DNA of 58,144 nucleotides from Hyphomicrobiales bacterium (GTDB taxonomy: Bacteria; Pseudomonadota; Alphaproteobacteria; Rhizobiales; Rhizobiaceae). Shown in pieces: positions 17,516 to 25,805 of this stretch (positions are counted from its first letter, which is position 1; the number at the start of each line of letters is the position of its first letter). A program made the position numbers and the translations under genes. Below the pieces are notes generated by a model. It had not been told where the DNA came from. It did not search any database and saw only the letters and a program-made list of their open reading frames with translations. Location of the stretch: assembly GCA_900469625.1 (NCBI GenBank), contig UBXV01000014.1:348828-406971 (forward strand). The letters are read 5' to 3'.

Positions 17516-17662
17516 ACCTCGTTCCTGTGCTCGTCACAGGAATCTAATGACAGCGCGTCCGCGCCGTCATTAGTGTGCTTCGTCCCACCGCAGCATTCAG
17601 AGTTCTTTCACACCGCCGACGCGGCGCTGCTGGATCCCTGTGACAAGCACAGGGATGAGGGT
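17516..17662. repeat. Composite palindromic repeat invading the end of the Rieske gene
   Basis: Three hairpins in a row: TTCCTGTG/CACAGGAA (17522-17542), TAATGAC/GTCATTA with an inner GCGC/GCGC stem (17545-17572), and ATCCCTGTG/CACAGGGAT (17634-17656). The first and third are inverted relatives of each other (TTCCTGTG-CTCGT-CACAGGAA and ATCCCTGTG-ACAAG-CACAGGGAT). The third lies inside the 3' end of the Rieske coding region. Confidence 0.7.
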
Positions 17663-18894
17663 TGGGAAGACCGGCTGATCTCGTCCAGATACCAGTTGAT
17701 GTATCTGAGCTCGTTCTGCTCCATCGGCGCGATCGGCCCCGGCACGAAATAGTGCGAACGCACGCCGCGCGAGGTGTGTTCGATGATCGCCTTGTCCTCG
17801 TCCGTCGTCACCGTCCACAGCCAGATGAGCCGTTCAAGATCGTAGTCCCGCCCCGCCTCGGCCTTACCGTCGACGAGCCAGATCAACTCCATCTCGCAGG
17901 TTCCCGCGGTCTTCGGAATGAAGCGGTAGATCATGCCGTGATCTGGGTAGCAGACGAGGAATGTCGTGCCGCCGAGATGGATGGACGTGACACCACCGTC
18001 GAAATCGCTGAAGCGGCCCATCAGGGTGCTGAGCGGTTGGCCATCCTTGCTGCCGGTCTTCACACCGTCATAGAGCGCATAGCGGAAGGCATGCACCGTT
18101 TCCTTTCCACCGGCCGAGGACTGCCAGTGGTCGCCGGAGCCGACCTCGATGCCGAGCGCGCAGGTGCGCGCTTCCATCTTGGCGTTCAGCTCCTCGATCA
18201 TGTGCAGCGGCTGTTCCAGCGCATGCGTCTCGGAATATTCCGGATGGGCCGGGCCGCAATGGTAGCACTCGACATAGTTCTCGACCGCGAGTTTCCAGTT
18301 GGCATCGACGGGATAGGATTGGCGATGCGCGACCTTGGCTTGCGCCCAGCCGTATTGACCACAGGTCGCATGCAGAAGGTTCTCGACCTCGGTGAAGTCG
18401 AGCGGCTGTTCGGCGAAGGAAATGAAGATCAGCCCTTCCACCACGCGCACATGGAGCTTCTTCAGCCCATGATCCTCGCGCTTGAAATCCTTGGGCATCA
18501 GCCTTGCTGCCTTCAGCGCGCCGTCATTGCCATAGGTCCAGGCGTGATAGGGACAGACGAAGGCGCGGGCATTGCCCTTGTCCTTGGTGCAGACCTCGGC
18601 GCCGCGATGGCGGCAGACGTTCAGCATCGCATGGATGGCGCCGGTGGCGGTGCGGGTGACGATCACCTGCTCGGACGCCATGCGAAACACCTCGAAATCA
18701 TTGGGGTTGGGGATCACGCTTTCATGCGCGACACAGTGCCAATGGCGGCGAAACACCCGCTCGAGATCGCGCTCGTAGATCTCCTCGTCATGGTAGAAGG
18801 CGCGGACGAGCCCATGCCCCGGCCGATGCGCGGCCACCAGTTGGTCGATGCGATCGCCCACAACAGTGGTATTGGAAAGGTCCGATGCGAACAT
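17608..18894 (-). CDS. Rieske non-heme iron oxygenase, quaternary-amine N-demethylase type
   Basis: The 428-residue alpha subunit has a Rieske cluster site Cys94-x-His96 and Cys114-x2-His117, and a mononuclear iron site in NYVECYHCGPAHPE with His212 and His217. Glu209 stands where many ring-hydroxylating enzymes have the bridging Asp; Glu occurs in the GbcA/carnitine-oxygenase group that oxidises N-methyl groups. With two DMGDH-type dehydrogenases upstream on the same strand, demethylation of a betaine-like compound is the best reading. No reductase partner is nearby. The last about 17 residues (SSLCLSQGSSSAASAV region) come from a palindromic repeat. The ATG at 18894 is chosen; upstream codons belong to a RIME-like element. 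Confidence 0.88.
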   Translation of the reverse strand: MFASDLSNTTVVGDRIDQLVAAHRPGHGLVRAFYHDEEIYERDLERVFRRHWHCVAHESVIPNPNDFEVFRMASEQVIVTRTATGAIHAMLNVCRHRGAEVCTKDKGNARAFVCPYHAWTYGNDGALKAARLMPKDFKREDHGLKKLHVRVVEGLIFISFAEQPLDFTEVENLLHATCGQYGWAQAKVAHRQSYPVDANWKLAVENYVECYHCGPAHPEYSETHALEQPLHMIEELNAKMEARTCALGIEVGSGDHWQSSAGGKETVHAFRYALYDGVKTGSKDGQPLSTLMGRFSDFDGGVTSIHLGGTTFLVCYPDHGMIYRFIPKTAGTCEMELIWLVDGKAEAGRDYDLERLIWLWTVTTDEDKAIIEHTSRGVRSHYFVPGPIAPMEQNELRYINWYLDEISRSSQPSSLCLSQGSSSAASAV

Positions 18895-18966
18895 GGGCCT
18901 GCACTCCCGAAAGATGGACCGGAAGAACCGCGTTCCGGCGCGCGCATTTTCGTTGTGCCTCGAAAG

Positions 18967-19146
18967 GCCCCTCATCCGCCTGCCGGCACCTTCTCCCCGC
19001 AGGCGGGGCGAAGGGACATCGCAGCACCCAGTCGTTCCCCAACTCCATTTGCGGCTCTGCCATTTCGACGACTGCCATCGTATGGCAAGCATGCCGCATT
19101 CTCGTCCCCTCGCCCCGCCTGCGGGGAGAGGATCAGGGTGAGGGGC
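18967..19146. repeat. RIME-like double-palindrome mosaic repeat, copy 2 (inverted)
   Basis: It begins GCCCCTCATCCGCCTGCCGG and ends CAGGGTGAGGGGC, the reverse-complement layout of the copy at 8538-8679. Palindromes TTCTCCCCGC/GCGGGGCGAA (near 18991-19012) and CGCCCCGC/GCGGGGAG (near 19111-19128) flank a unique middle. It fills the gap between the FAD dehydrogenase gene and the Rieske gene in the same transcriptional direction and could limit read-through. Confidence 0.75.
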
Positions 19147-19162
19147 AACTCCAAGCGCGAGT

Positions 19163-21610
19163 TCACATCCTCACTCGCTCGGAGCGCGGATCGTACATCG
19201 CCTTCAGCGATGCCTCGGCCTTGACCCTCGTGCCGGCGATCTCGATCTCGAAGCTTGAGCCGAGCACATCGGCATCGCTCTCGCCTTCCGACGGCACGTA
19301 ACCGAGGCCGATGGCGCCGCCGAGGTGGTGGCCGTAATTGCCCGAGGTGATGGTGCCGACGATCTTGCCGTCGCGCACGATCGCCTCGTTGTGGAAAAGA
19401 AGCGGTTCGGGATCGGTGAGACGAAACTGAACCAGCCGGCGCGACAGCCCGCGATTGTGCTTGGCGAGCACCGCCTCGCGGCCGATGAAATCGCCCTTGT
19501 CGGGCTTGACGGCAAAGCCGAGCCCGGCTTCGAGCACGTGATCCTCGTCGGTGATATCATGGCCGAAATGGCGGAATGCCTTCTCGATGCGGCAGCTGTC
19601 GAGCGTGTGAATACCGCAAAGCTTCAAGCCCAGATCCTGGCCCGCCGCCTCCAGCGTCTCGAATACATGCGCCGTCTGGTCGGTGGAGACATAAAGCTCC
19701 CAGCCGAGTTCGCCGACATAGGTGACGCGGTGCGCCCGAGCCAATCCCATGCCGATCTCGATCTCGCGCGCCGTGCCGAAGGGATGGGCCGCATTGGAGA
19801 AATCGTTCGGGCTCACCTTCTGCAGGAGATCGCGTGCCTTCGGCCCCATGACGCAGAGCACGCTTTCGCCGGCTCCAACATCGGTGATGACGACGAACTC
19901 GTCGCGCACATGCTTGCGCAGCCAGGCAAGATCGCGCTGCAGCGTGGCGCCGGGCACCACCAGCAGGAACGCGGTCTCCGAAAGACGCGTCACCGTCAGG
20001 TCGCTTTCGATGCCGCCGCGACCGTTGAGCATCTGGGTGTAGACGATGCGGCCGGCCTCCACGTTCATCTCGTTGGCGCAGAGCCGCTGCAGGAAGGATA
20101 GCGCATCGCGCCCCTCCACCCGGATCTTGCCGAAGGAGGTCATGTCGAACAGGCCGACGCCGTTGCGCACGGCGAGATGTTCGGCCTTCTGGTTTTCGAA
20201 CCAGTTCTGTCGCTTCCAGGAATAGCGGTATTCGCGCTCCTGGCCGTCATTCGCAAACCAGTTGGCCCGCTCCCATCCGGCGACTTCGCCGAAGACGGCG
20301 CCGCGGGCTTTCAGGTGTTCATGCAGCGGCGAGCGGCGCACGCCGCGGGCCGTCGCCATCTGGCGATAGGGGAAATGATCGGCGTAGAGCAGGCCGAGCG
20401 TCTCGGAGACGCGATCCTTGAGGTAGGCGCGATTTTTCTGGAACGGCTGCGCCCGTCGGATATCCACTTCCCAGAGATCGAAGGGCGGCTCGCCGTCGTT
20501 CATCCACTGGGCGAGCGCCATGCCGGCGCCGCCAGATGAAACGATGCCGATCGAGTTGTAACCGGCCGCGACCCAATAGCCTTTCACCTCCGGCGCCTCG
20601 CCGAGATAGTAGCGGTCGTCAGGCGTGAAACTTTCAGGGCCGTTGAAGAAGGTATGGATGCCGGCCGTTTCCAGCATCGGCATGCGGTTGACCGCCATTT
20701 CGAGGATCGGCGAGAAATGATCGAAATCGTCGGGCAGCTGGTCGAAGCAGAAGTCCTCGCGGATGCCGTCCATGCCCCAGGGCTTGGCCTTGAGCTCGAA
20801 GGCGCCGACCAGCATTTTGCCGGCATCCTCCTTGTAATAGGTGCATTCGTCCGGCACGCGCAGCACCGGCAGGCGGGTCAAGTTGGGGATCGCCTCGGTG
20901 ACGATGTAGAAATGCTCGCAGGCATGCAGCGGCACGGTGACGCCCGATTGCCGCGCAAACTCGCGGCCCCACATGCCGGCGCAGTTGACGACGTGGTCGG
21001 TCTCGATCGTGTAGGTCTCGCCGTTCTGCTCGCAGGTGACCCCCGTCACCCGGCCGTCCTTCTTCAGAACGGCCGTGACCTTGACGCCTTCGATGATCGT
21101 CGCACCGTTCTGGCGAGCACCCTTGGCAAGCGCCATGGCGATGTTGGCCGGGTCGCACTGGCCGTCGAGCGGCAGATGCACGGCGGCCTTCACGTCGGAA
21201 GTGTTGAGGTGCGGATACATCGCCTTCACCTCGTCGGGCGTGATCTCGCGCACGTCGACATTGAAGGCACGCGCCAGCGATGCCTGGCGATAGATCTCTT
21301 CCTTTCGCTCCTCCGTCAGCGCCACGGTGATCGAGCCGTTCTGGCGCATACCGGTGGAAATGCCAGTCTCGGCCTCCAGCTTGACGTAGAGGTCGGCGGA
21401 ATATTTCGCCAGCCGCGTCATGTTCTGCGAGGCGCGCAGCTGGCCGATCAGGCCGGCCGCATGCCAGGTCGTGCCCGAGGTCAGCTGCTTGCGCTCAAGC
21501 AGCACCACGTCGGTCCAGCCGAGCTTCGCCAGGTGATAGGCAACGGAACAGCCGGAGACGCCGCCGCCGATGATGACGGCCCGGGCTTTCGAGGGAATGG
21601 GCTTCGTCAT
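19163..21610 (-). CDS. FAD-dependent dehydrogenase with GcvT domain (dimethylglycine/sarcosine dehydrogenase family), copy B
   Basis: This 815-residue enzyme has an N-terminal DAO-type FAD domain (VIIGGGVSGCSVAYHLAKLG, residues about 12-31) with SGTTWHAAG, where His50 matches the histidine that binds FAD covalently in mammalian dimethylglycine dehydrogenase. The C-terminal half, from about residue 430, is an aminomethyltransferase/GcvT domain (FDMTSFGKIRVEG, GELGWELYV, SCRIEKAFRHFG), which passes the one-carbon unit to tetrahydrofolate. It should oxidatively demethylate an N-methyl amino acid. Its ATG overlaps the stop of the neighbouring paralogue (ATGA), so both are co-translated. Confidence 0.9.
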   Translation of the reverse strand: MTKPIPSKARAVIIGGGVSGCSVAYHLAKLGWTDVVLLERKQLTSGTTWHAAGLIGQLRASQNMTRLAKYSADLYVKLEAETGISTGMRQNGSITVALTEERKEEIYRQASLARAFNVDVREITPDEVKAMYPHLNTSDVKAAVHLPLDGQCDPANIAMALAKGARQNGATIIEGVKVTAVLKKDGRVTGVTCEQNGETYTIETDHVVNCAGMWGREFARQSGVTVPLHACEHFYIVTEAIPNLTRLPVLRVPDECTYYKEDAGKMLVGAFELKAKPWGMDGIREDFCFDQLPDDFDHFSPILEMAVNRMPMLETAGIHTFFNGPESFTPDDRYYLGEAPEVKGYWVAAGYNSIGIVSSGGAGMALAQWMNDGEPPFDLWEVDIRRAQPFQKNRAYLKDRVSETLGLLYADHFPYRQMATARGVRRSPLHEHLKARGAVFGEVAGWERANWFANDGQEREYRYSWKRQNWFENQKAEHLAVRNGVGLFDMTSFGKIRVEGRDALSFLQRLCANEMNVEAGRIVYTQMLNGRGGIESDLTVTRLSETAFLLVVPGATLQRDLAWLRKHVRDEFVVITDVGAGESVLCVMGPKARDLLQKVSPNDFSNAAHPFGTAREIEIGMGLARAHRVTYVGELGWELYVSTDQTAHVFETLEAAGQDLGLKLCGIHTLDSCRIEKAFRHFGHDITDEDHVLEAGLGFAVKPDKGDFIGREAVLAKHNRGLSRRLVQFRLTDPEPLLFHNEAIVRDGKIVGTITSGNYGHHLGGAIGLGYVPSEGESDADVLGSSFEIEIAGTRVKAEASLKAMYDPRSERVRM

Positions 21611-24054
21611 GCGCGCAGTCTTTCATTGGAGGGATCCCAGAGCGGCTGGTCGGCCTCGACCGTCGCCTTGAAGCGATCGCCGAAGATCTCGACCTCGATC
21701 TCGTTGCCGGGCACGGCGAGATCGGCCCTGAGCATGCCGAGCGCGATCGACTTGCCGACGCGGTAGCCCCAGTTGCCCGAGGTGGTCTCACCGACCACCT
21801 GGCCGTCCGACCAGAGCGTCGACATATAGGGCGCATCGCAGCCGTCGGCGGCGACCGTCAAGGTGACGAAGCGCTTGGAAACGCCCTGCTGCTTCTCCCG
21901 CTCCAGCGCCGCCTTGCCCTTGAAGCCCGGCTTTGCCCAGTCGACGAAGCGCTCGAGCCCGCCCTGCAGGATGGTGTAGTCGGTGGAGAGATCGCCCTTC
22001 CAGGCGCGGTAGCCTTTCTCGATGCGCAGGCTGTCGAGCGCCTCCATGCCGAAGGGTTTCAGGCCATGCTTCTCGCCGGCCGCCCACACTGCGTCGAAGA
22101 TCGTTGCCGTGTCCTCGACCTTCGTATGGATCTCCCAGCCGAGTTCACCGGCAAAGGAGACGCGCACCAGCTGGCAATAACGCCCGGCGATTTGCGCCGT
22201 CTGGTGCGTGAGCCACCCCTTGGCGAGATCCGCGTCGCTGACCTCTGCGAGGATGTCGCGCGATTTCGGCCCCGTCAGGATCTGGCAGCTGAATTGCGTG
22301 GTGACGTCGTCGAGCGTGAAGGCGGCATCTGCCGGCAGGTGCTTTTGCAGCCACTCGAGATCGTGCCACTGCGCCGTTGCCGCCGTGATCAGGAAGAAGA
22401 AATCCTCGTCCAGCATCATGACCGACATTTCGGTGACGATGCGTCCCTTGTCGTCGGAGAAATAGGCAAGGCCGATGCGGCCGGGCTTCGGCAAGCGCCC
22501 GGTGATCAGGCCTGCGAGCCACTCGGTCGCGCCCTTGCCCTTCACCCGGAAGCGCGAGAAGCCCGGCAGGTCGAGAATGCCCGCGGCATCGCGCACGGCG
22601 AGACATTCCTCCTCGATGCGTTTGGCCCATGGCCCTGCCCGCCCCCAGGTCTGCGTCGCCTCTTCCGAGGTGTCGTCGCCGGGCTTGGCATACCACATCG
22701 CCCGTTCCCAACCGTTATAGGGCTTGAACTGGGCGCCGAGCGCTGCGATCCGGTCGTGGATCGGCGACAGCTTCTTGCCGCGGCCGGCAGCCCAGTAATG
22801 CTTCGGGAAATGCATCGCATATTCGTGGCCGTAGATCTCCATGCCCTTGGCGATGCAATAGTCCTGGTCGGTATAGTCGGTGTAGCGCCGGGGGTCGCAG
22901 GACCACATGTCCCACTCCGTCTGGCCCTCGGTGATCCATTCGGCGAGCACCTTGCCGGCACCGCCCGCCTGGCAGATGCCGAAGGTGAAGACGCAGGCCT
23001 CGAAGGCATTGGGCACGCCGGGCATCGGCCCGATCAGCGGATTGCCGTCAGGCGCATAGGGGATCGGGCCGTTGATGATCCGCGACAGTCCGGCGGTTCC
23101 GAGGATCGGCACGCGCTCGACGGCATCGTTCAGATACCATTCCAGCCGGTCGAGATCGTCGGGGAACAGCTGGAACGAAAAGTCTTCCGGCATCGGGTCG
23201 TCAGGCGTTACCCAGTGGGCGCGACAGTTGCGCTCATAGGGCCCAAGGTTCATGCCGTTCTTCTCCTGGCGGAGATAGTAGGAGCTGTCGACATCGCGCA
23301 GGAGCGGCAGCTTATGGCCGGCTTCCTTCGACCAGGCGGCAAGCTCGGGGATCTCGTCGAACAGGATATACTGGTGGCTCATCACCATCATCGGCACGTC
23401 GCGGCCGAACATCTTGCCGACCTCGCGGGCGTAATAGCCGGCGGCGTTGACGACGTATTCGCAGCGGATTTCCCCCTGCGGCGTGGTGATCACCCACTCG
23501 TCGTTTTCGCGGCGCGCCGCCGTGACGGGACAGAAGCGGATGATCTTCGCGCCCATGTCGCGCGCGCCCTTGGCCAGCGCCTGCGTCAGCTGCGCCGGGT
23601 CGATATCGCCGTCATAGGGGTCGTAGAGTGCGCCGGTCAGGTCATGGGTTTCAAGGAACGGATAGCGGCTGCGCATCTCCTCGGGCGAGAGGATATCGAG
23701 GTCCATGCCCTGGTATCGGCCCATGCCGACGACGCGCTTGAACTCCTGCAGCCTCTCCTTCGAATGACCAAGCCGGATCGAGCCGGTGACATGGTAGTTC
23801 ATCGGGTAGTCGACCAGCGCGCCGAGATCGCGATAGAGCGACGCCGAATAGCGCTGCATGTTCATGATCGACCAGGATGACGAGAACGTCGGCACATTGC
23901 CGGCCGCATGCCAGGTCGAACCGGCCGTCAGCTCGTTCTTTTCCAGAAGCACGCAGTCGGTCCAGCCGGCCTTGGCAAGATGGTAGAGCGAGGAAGCGCC
24001 GATCGCTCCCCCACCGATGATCACGACGCGCGCGTGAGACGGCAAATTCGACAT
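21607..24054 (-). CDS. FAD-dependent dehydrogenase with GcvT domain (dimethylglycine/sarcosine dehydrogenase family), copy A
   Basis: Also 815 residues, with FAD motif VVIIGGGAIGASSLYHLAKAG, AGSTWHAAG (His49, candidate covalent FAD site), and a C-terminal GcvT domain (DLPGFSRFRVKG, GELGWEIHTK, DSLRIEKGYRAWKGDL). It differs throughout from copy B, so the tandem pair is an old duplication with likely distinct substrates, for example successive demethylation steps. The start at 24054 has GAGGG eight bases upstream; the longer ATG at 24108 lacks a site. It is the first gene of the operon and is divergent from a LysR gene. Confidence 0.9.
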   Translation of the reverse strand: MSNLPSHARVVIIGGGAIGASSLYHLAKAGWTDCVLLEKNELTAGSTWHAAGNVPTFSSSWSIMNMQRYSASLYRDLGALVDYPMNYHVTGSIRLGHSKERLQEFKRVVGMGRYQGMDLDILSPEEMRSRYPFLETHDLTGALYDPYDGDIDPAQLTQALAKGARDMGAKIIRFCPVTAARRENDEWVITTPQGEIRCEYVVNAAGYYAREVGKMFGRDVPMMVMSHQYILFDEIPELAAWSKEAGHKLPLLRDVDSSYYLRQEKNGMNLGPYERNCRAHWVTPDDPMPEDFSFQLFPDDLDRLEWYLNDAVERVPILGTAGLSRIINGPIPYAPDGNPLIGPMPGVPNAFEACVFTFGICQAGGAGKVLAEWITEGQTEWDMWSCDPRRYTDYTDQDYCIAKGMEIYGHEYAMHFPKHYWAAGRGKKLSPIHDRIAALGAQFKPYNGWERAMWYAKPGDDTSEEATQTWGRAGPWAKRIEEECLAVRDAAGILDLPGFSRFRVKGKGATEWLAGLITGRLPKPGRIGLAYFSDDKGRIVTEMSVMMLDEDFFFLITAATAQWHDLEWLQKHLPADAAFTLDDVTTQFSCQILTGPKSRDILAEVSDADLAKGWLTHQTAQIAGRYCQLVRVSFAGELGWEIHTKVEDTATIFDAVWAAGEKHGLKPFGMEALDSLRIEKGYRAWKGDLSTDYTILQGGLERFVDWAKPGFKGKAALEREKQQGVSKRFVTLTVAADGCDAPYMSTLWSDGQVVGETTSGNWGYRVGKSIALGMLRADLAVPGNEIEVEIFGDRFKATVEADQPLWDPSNERLRA

Positions 24055-24182
24055 GCACTGTTCCCTCGTTTTGCCGGAATTCTTGCCGTTGAAACGATGC
24101 GCCATCAAGCGATGGAAACAGGCTTTATTGATCGATGAATTCGATTAGATTGGACCGACCTTCAAAACCGGACAAGGCGCCG

Positions 24183-25049
24183 ATGCAAGTCGACCTGATC
24201 GAAACGTTCCTGGATCTGATGGAGACCCGCTCCTTCAACCGCACCGCCGAGCGGCTGAACATCACCCAGTCCACCGTTTCCCACCGCGTCAAGGCGCTGG
24301 AGGCGCAGTTCAACCGCAAGCTCTTTACCCGCAACAAGGGCGGAACCGTGCCGACGGCCGCCGGCCTCAGGTTTCTGGATTACGCAAAAGCGCTTCAAAA
24401 CCAATGGCATGAGGCAACGCGCGCGGTCAGCAGCGCCGGCGCGCTGGAGCGCTCGATGCGGCTCGGCATCCAGCACGACCTCGCCGAGGCCTTTGCCGGC
24501 GCATGGCTCGCCACCATCAGGCAGGAGCTGCCGACCACCGAGATCTACATGGAAGCCGACTATTCCAACCAGATGAACCGGGATCTCGGCGCCGGCGATC
24601 TCGACCTCGCCTTGCTCTATACGCCGCATTATCTGCCCGATCTTCATTATGAACGGATCGGCGATCTGCATTACGTCATGGTCAGCAGCGATGCCGCTTC
24701 GCTGGCGGATATCAGGATTGAGACCTATGTCCAGGCGATCTATTCGCCGGCCTTCGATCGCGCCCACCGCCTCGCCTTGCCGCATCTCTCCGCAGCGCCG
24801 GTGGCGTCAGGCCAGAACATGGCGATCACCATGCTGCTGCATTCTCTCGGGGGGGCCGCCTATGTCACCGTCGCGACTGCCGACCGGCTCGTCCAATCGG
24901 GCCGGGCCACGGTCGTTGCCGACGCGCCCGTGATCCCGCAGGCGGTCTATGCCGCCACCAGCCTTCGCACACGCCACGCCCACCAGCACCGCAAGATCAT
25001 CGCCGCAATGCAAGCGTTGCTTTCCGCAGGGAGCGAGGCGGCGAACTGA
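24183..25049 (+). CDS. LysR family transcriptional regulator
   Basis: The 288-residue product starts MQVDLIETFLDLMETRSFNRTAERLNITQS, a standard LysR helix-turn-helix, with an effector domain after about residue 90. ATG 24183 with AAGG seven bases upstream is preferred over 24135. It is divergent from the FAD/GcvT-Rieske genes and so is their likely regulator. The 128-base gap contains CCATC-AAGC-GATGG (24102-24115). The stop is two bases from the stop of the convergent permease gene. Confidence 0.9.
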   Translation: MQVDLIETFLDLMETRSFNRTAERLNITQSTVSHRVKALEAQFNRKLFTRNKGGTVPTAAGLRFLDYAKALQNQWHEATRAVSSAGALERSMRLGIQHDLAEAFAGAWLATIRQELPTTEIYMEADYSNQMNRDLGAGDLDLALLYTPHYLPDLHYERIGDLHYVMVSSDAASLADIRIETYVQAIYSPAFDRAHRLALPHLSAAPVASGQNMAITMLLHSLGGAAYVTVATADRLVQSGRATVVADAPVIPQAVYAATSLRTRHAHQHRKIIAAMQALLSAGSEAAN

Positions 25050-25051
25050 AG

Positions 25052-25723
25052 CTAGGCCATGCGGCGCTGGATCAGCCGCTGCAGGACCATCAGGATGGAA
25101 ACGATCGCCAGATAGTAGACGAGTGCTGCCGAATACCATTCGACGAAGCGGAAGCTCGAGGCGATCGCGTCATTGACGACCGCCATGATCTCCCGCATCG
25201 AGATGACATAGGCAAGCGACGTCAGCTTGATCAGATTGATGAACTCGTTGACGAGCACCGGCATGACGATGCGCAGGGCCTGCGGCAAGACGACGAGGAA
25301 GAAGGTCTGCAGACGGTTGAGCCCGAGCGCGCGTGCCGCATCGGTCTGACCCTGGCCGATCGCCGAAAGCGCGCCGCGCATCGCTTCTGCCATGTAGGCG
25401 GTGGTGACCAGCGTGAAGGCGATGAAGGCGGCGGCAAACGGCGTGTACCAGGGCGCCCGCGTCAGGCCCGGAAAGAGCTGCGGCGCACCGTTCCATACGA
25501 TCAAGAGCACGAGGATCAGCGGGGCCGAGCGAAACAGCCAGACATAGACTTGGGCCGCCGTGCGGCGTACCGCTGCCATCGAGTTCAAGGCGACGGCAAG
25601 CGGCAGGCAGAGCAGGAACGAGGCGGCCTGCACCAGAATGGAGAGCAGGATGGCGATCGCCGCCCCCTGCAGCATCACCGGCATGGTCAGGGCATCGAAA
25701 AAGAGTTTGGTGTCAAAGTTCAT
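25052..25723 (-). CDS. Amino-acid-type ABC transporter permease (HisM/GlnP family)
   Basis: The 223-residue permease has about five membrane spans, an RSAPLILVLLIVW segment and the EAA-type loop GQTDAARALGLNRLQTFFLVVLPQALR typical of polar amino acid transporters. It pairs with the binding protein encoded 82 bases upstream on the same strand. Only one permease gene is present and no ATPase gene is nearby, so it either homodimerises and borrows an ATPase or the missing parts lie elsewhere. Confidence 0.9.
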   Translation of the reverse strand: MNFDTKLFFDALTMPVMLQGAAIAILLSILVQAASFLLCLPLAVALNSMAAVRRTAAQVYVWLFRSAPLILVLLIVWNGAPQLFPGLTRAPWYTPFAAAFIAFTLVTTAYMAEAMRGALSAIGQGQTDAARALGLNRLQTFFLVVLPQALRIVMPVLVNEFINLIKLTSLAYVISMREIMAVVNDAIASSFRFVEWYSAALVYYLAIVSILMVLQRLIQRRMA

Positions 25724-25750
25724 GCCCTGCCCGCTTCCCTGGGTTAAGCT

Positions 25751-25799
25751 AGAGCGGGATGCGGGCGGAAAACCGCCACACGTTTCCCCATCCCGCCCT
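25751..25799. other. Stem-loop between binding-protein and permease genes
   Basis: On either side of an inner GGCGG-AAAA-CCGCC hairpin (25764-25777), AGAGCGGGATG (25751-25761) pairs with CATCCCGCCCT (25789-25799) with one mismatch. Such structures 3' of binding-protein genes commonly protect that mRNA segment and lower permease expression. Confidence 0.6.
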
Positions 25800-25805
25800 C
25801 AAGCA

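Noticed and set aside
20654-23880. Long plus-strand open frames (370 and 604 codons) opposite the two FAD/GcvT genes
   Set aside because: Antisense shadows of high-GC codons; no ribosome sites, no family motifs.
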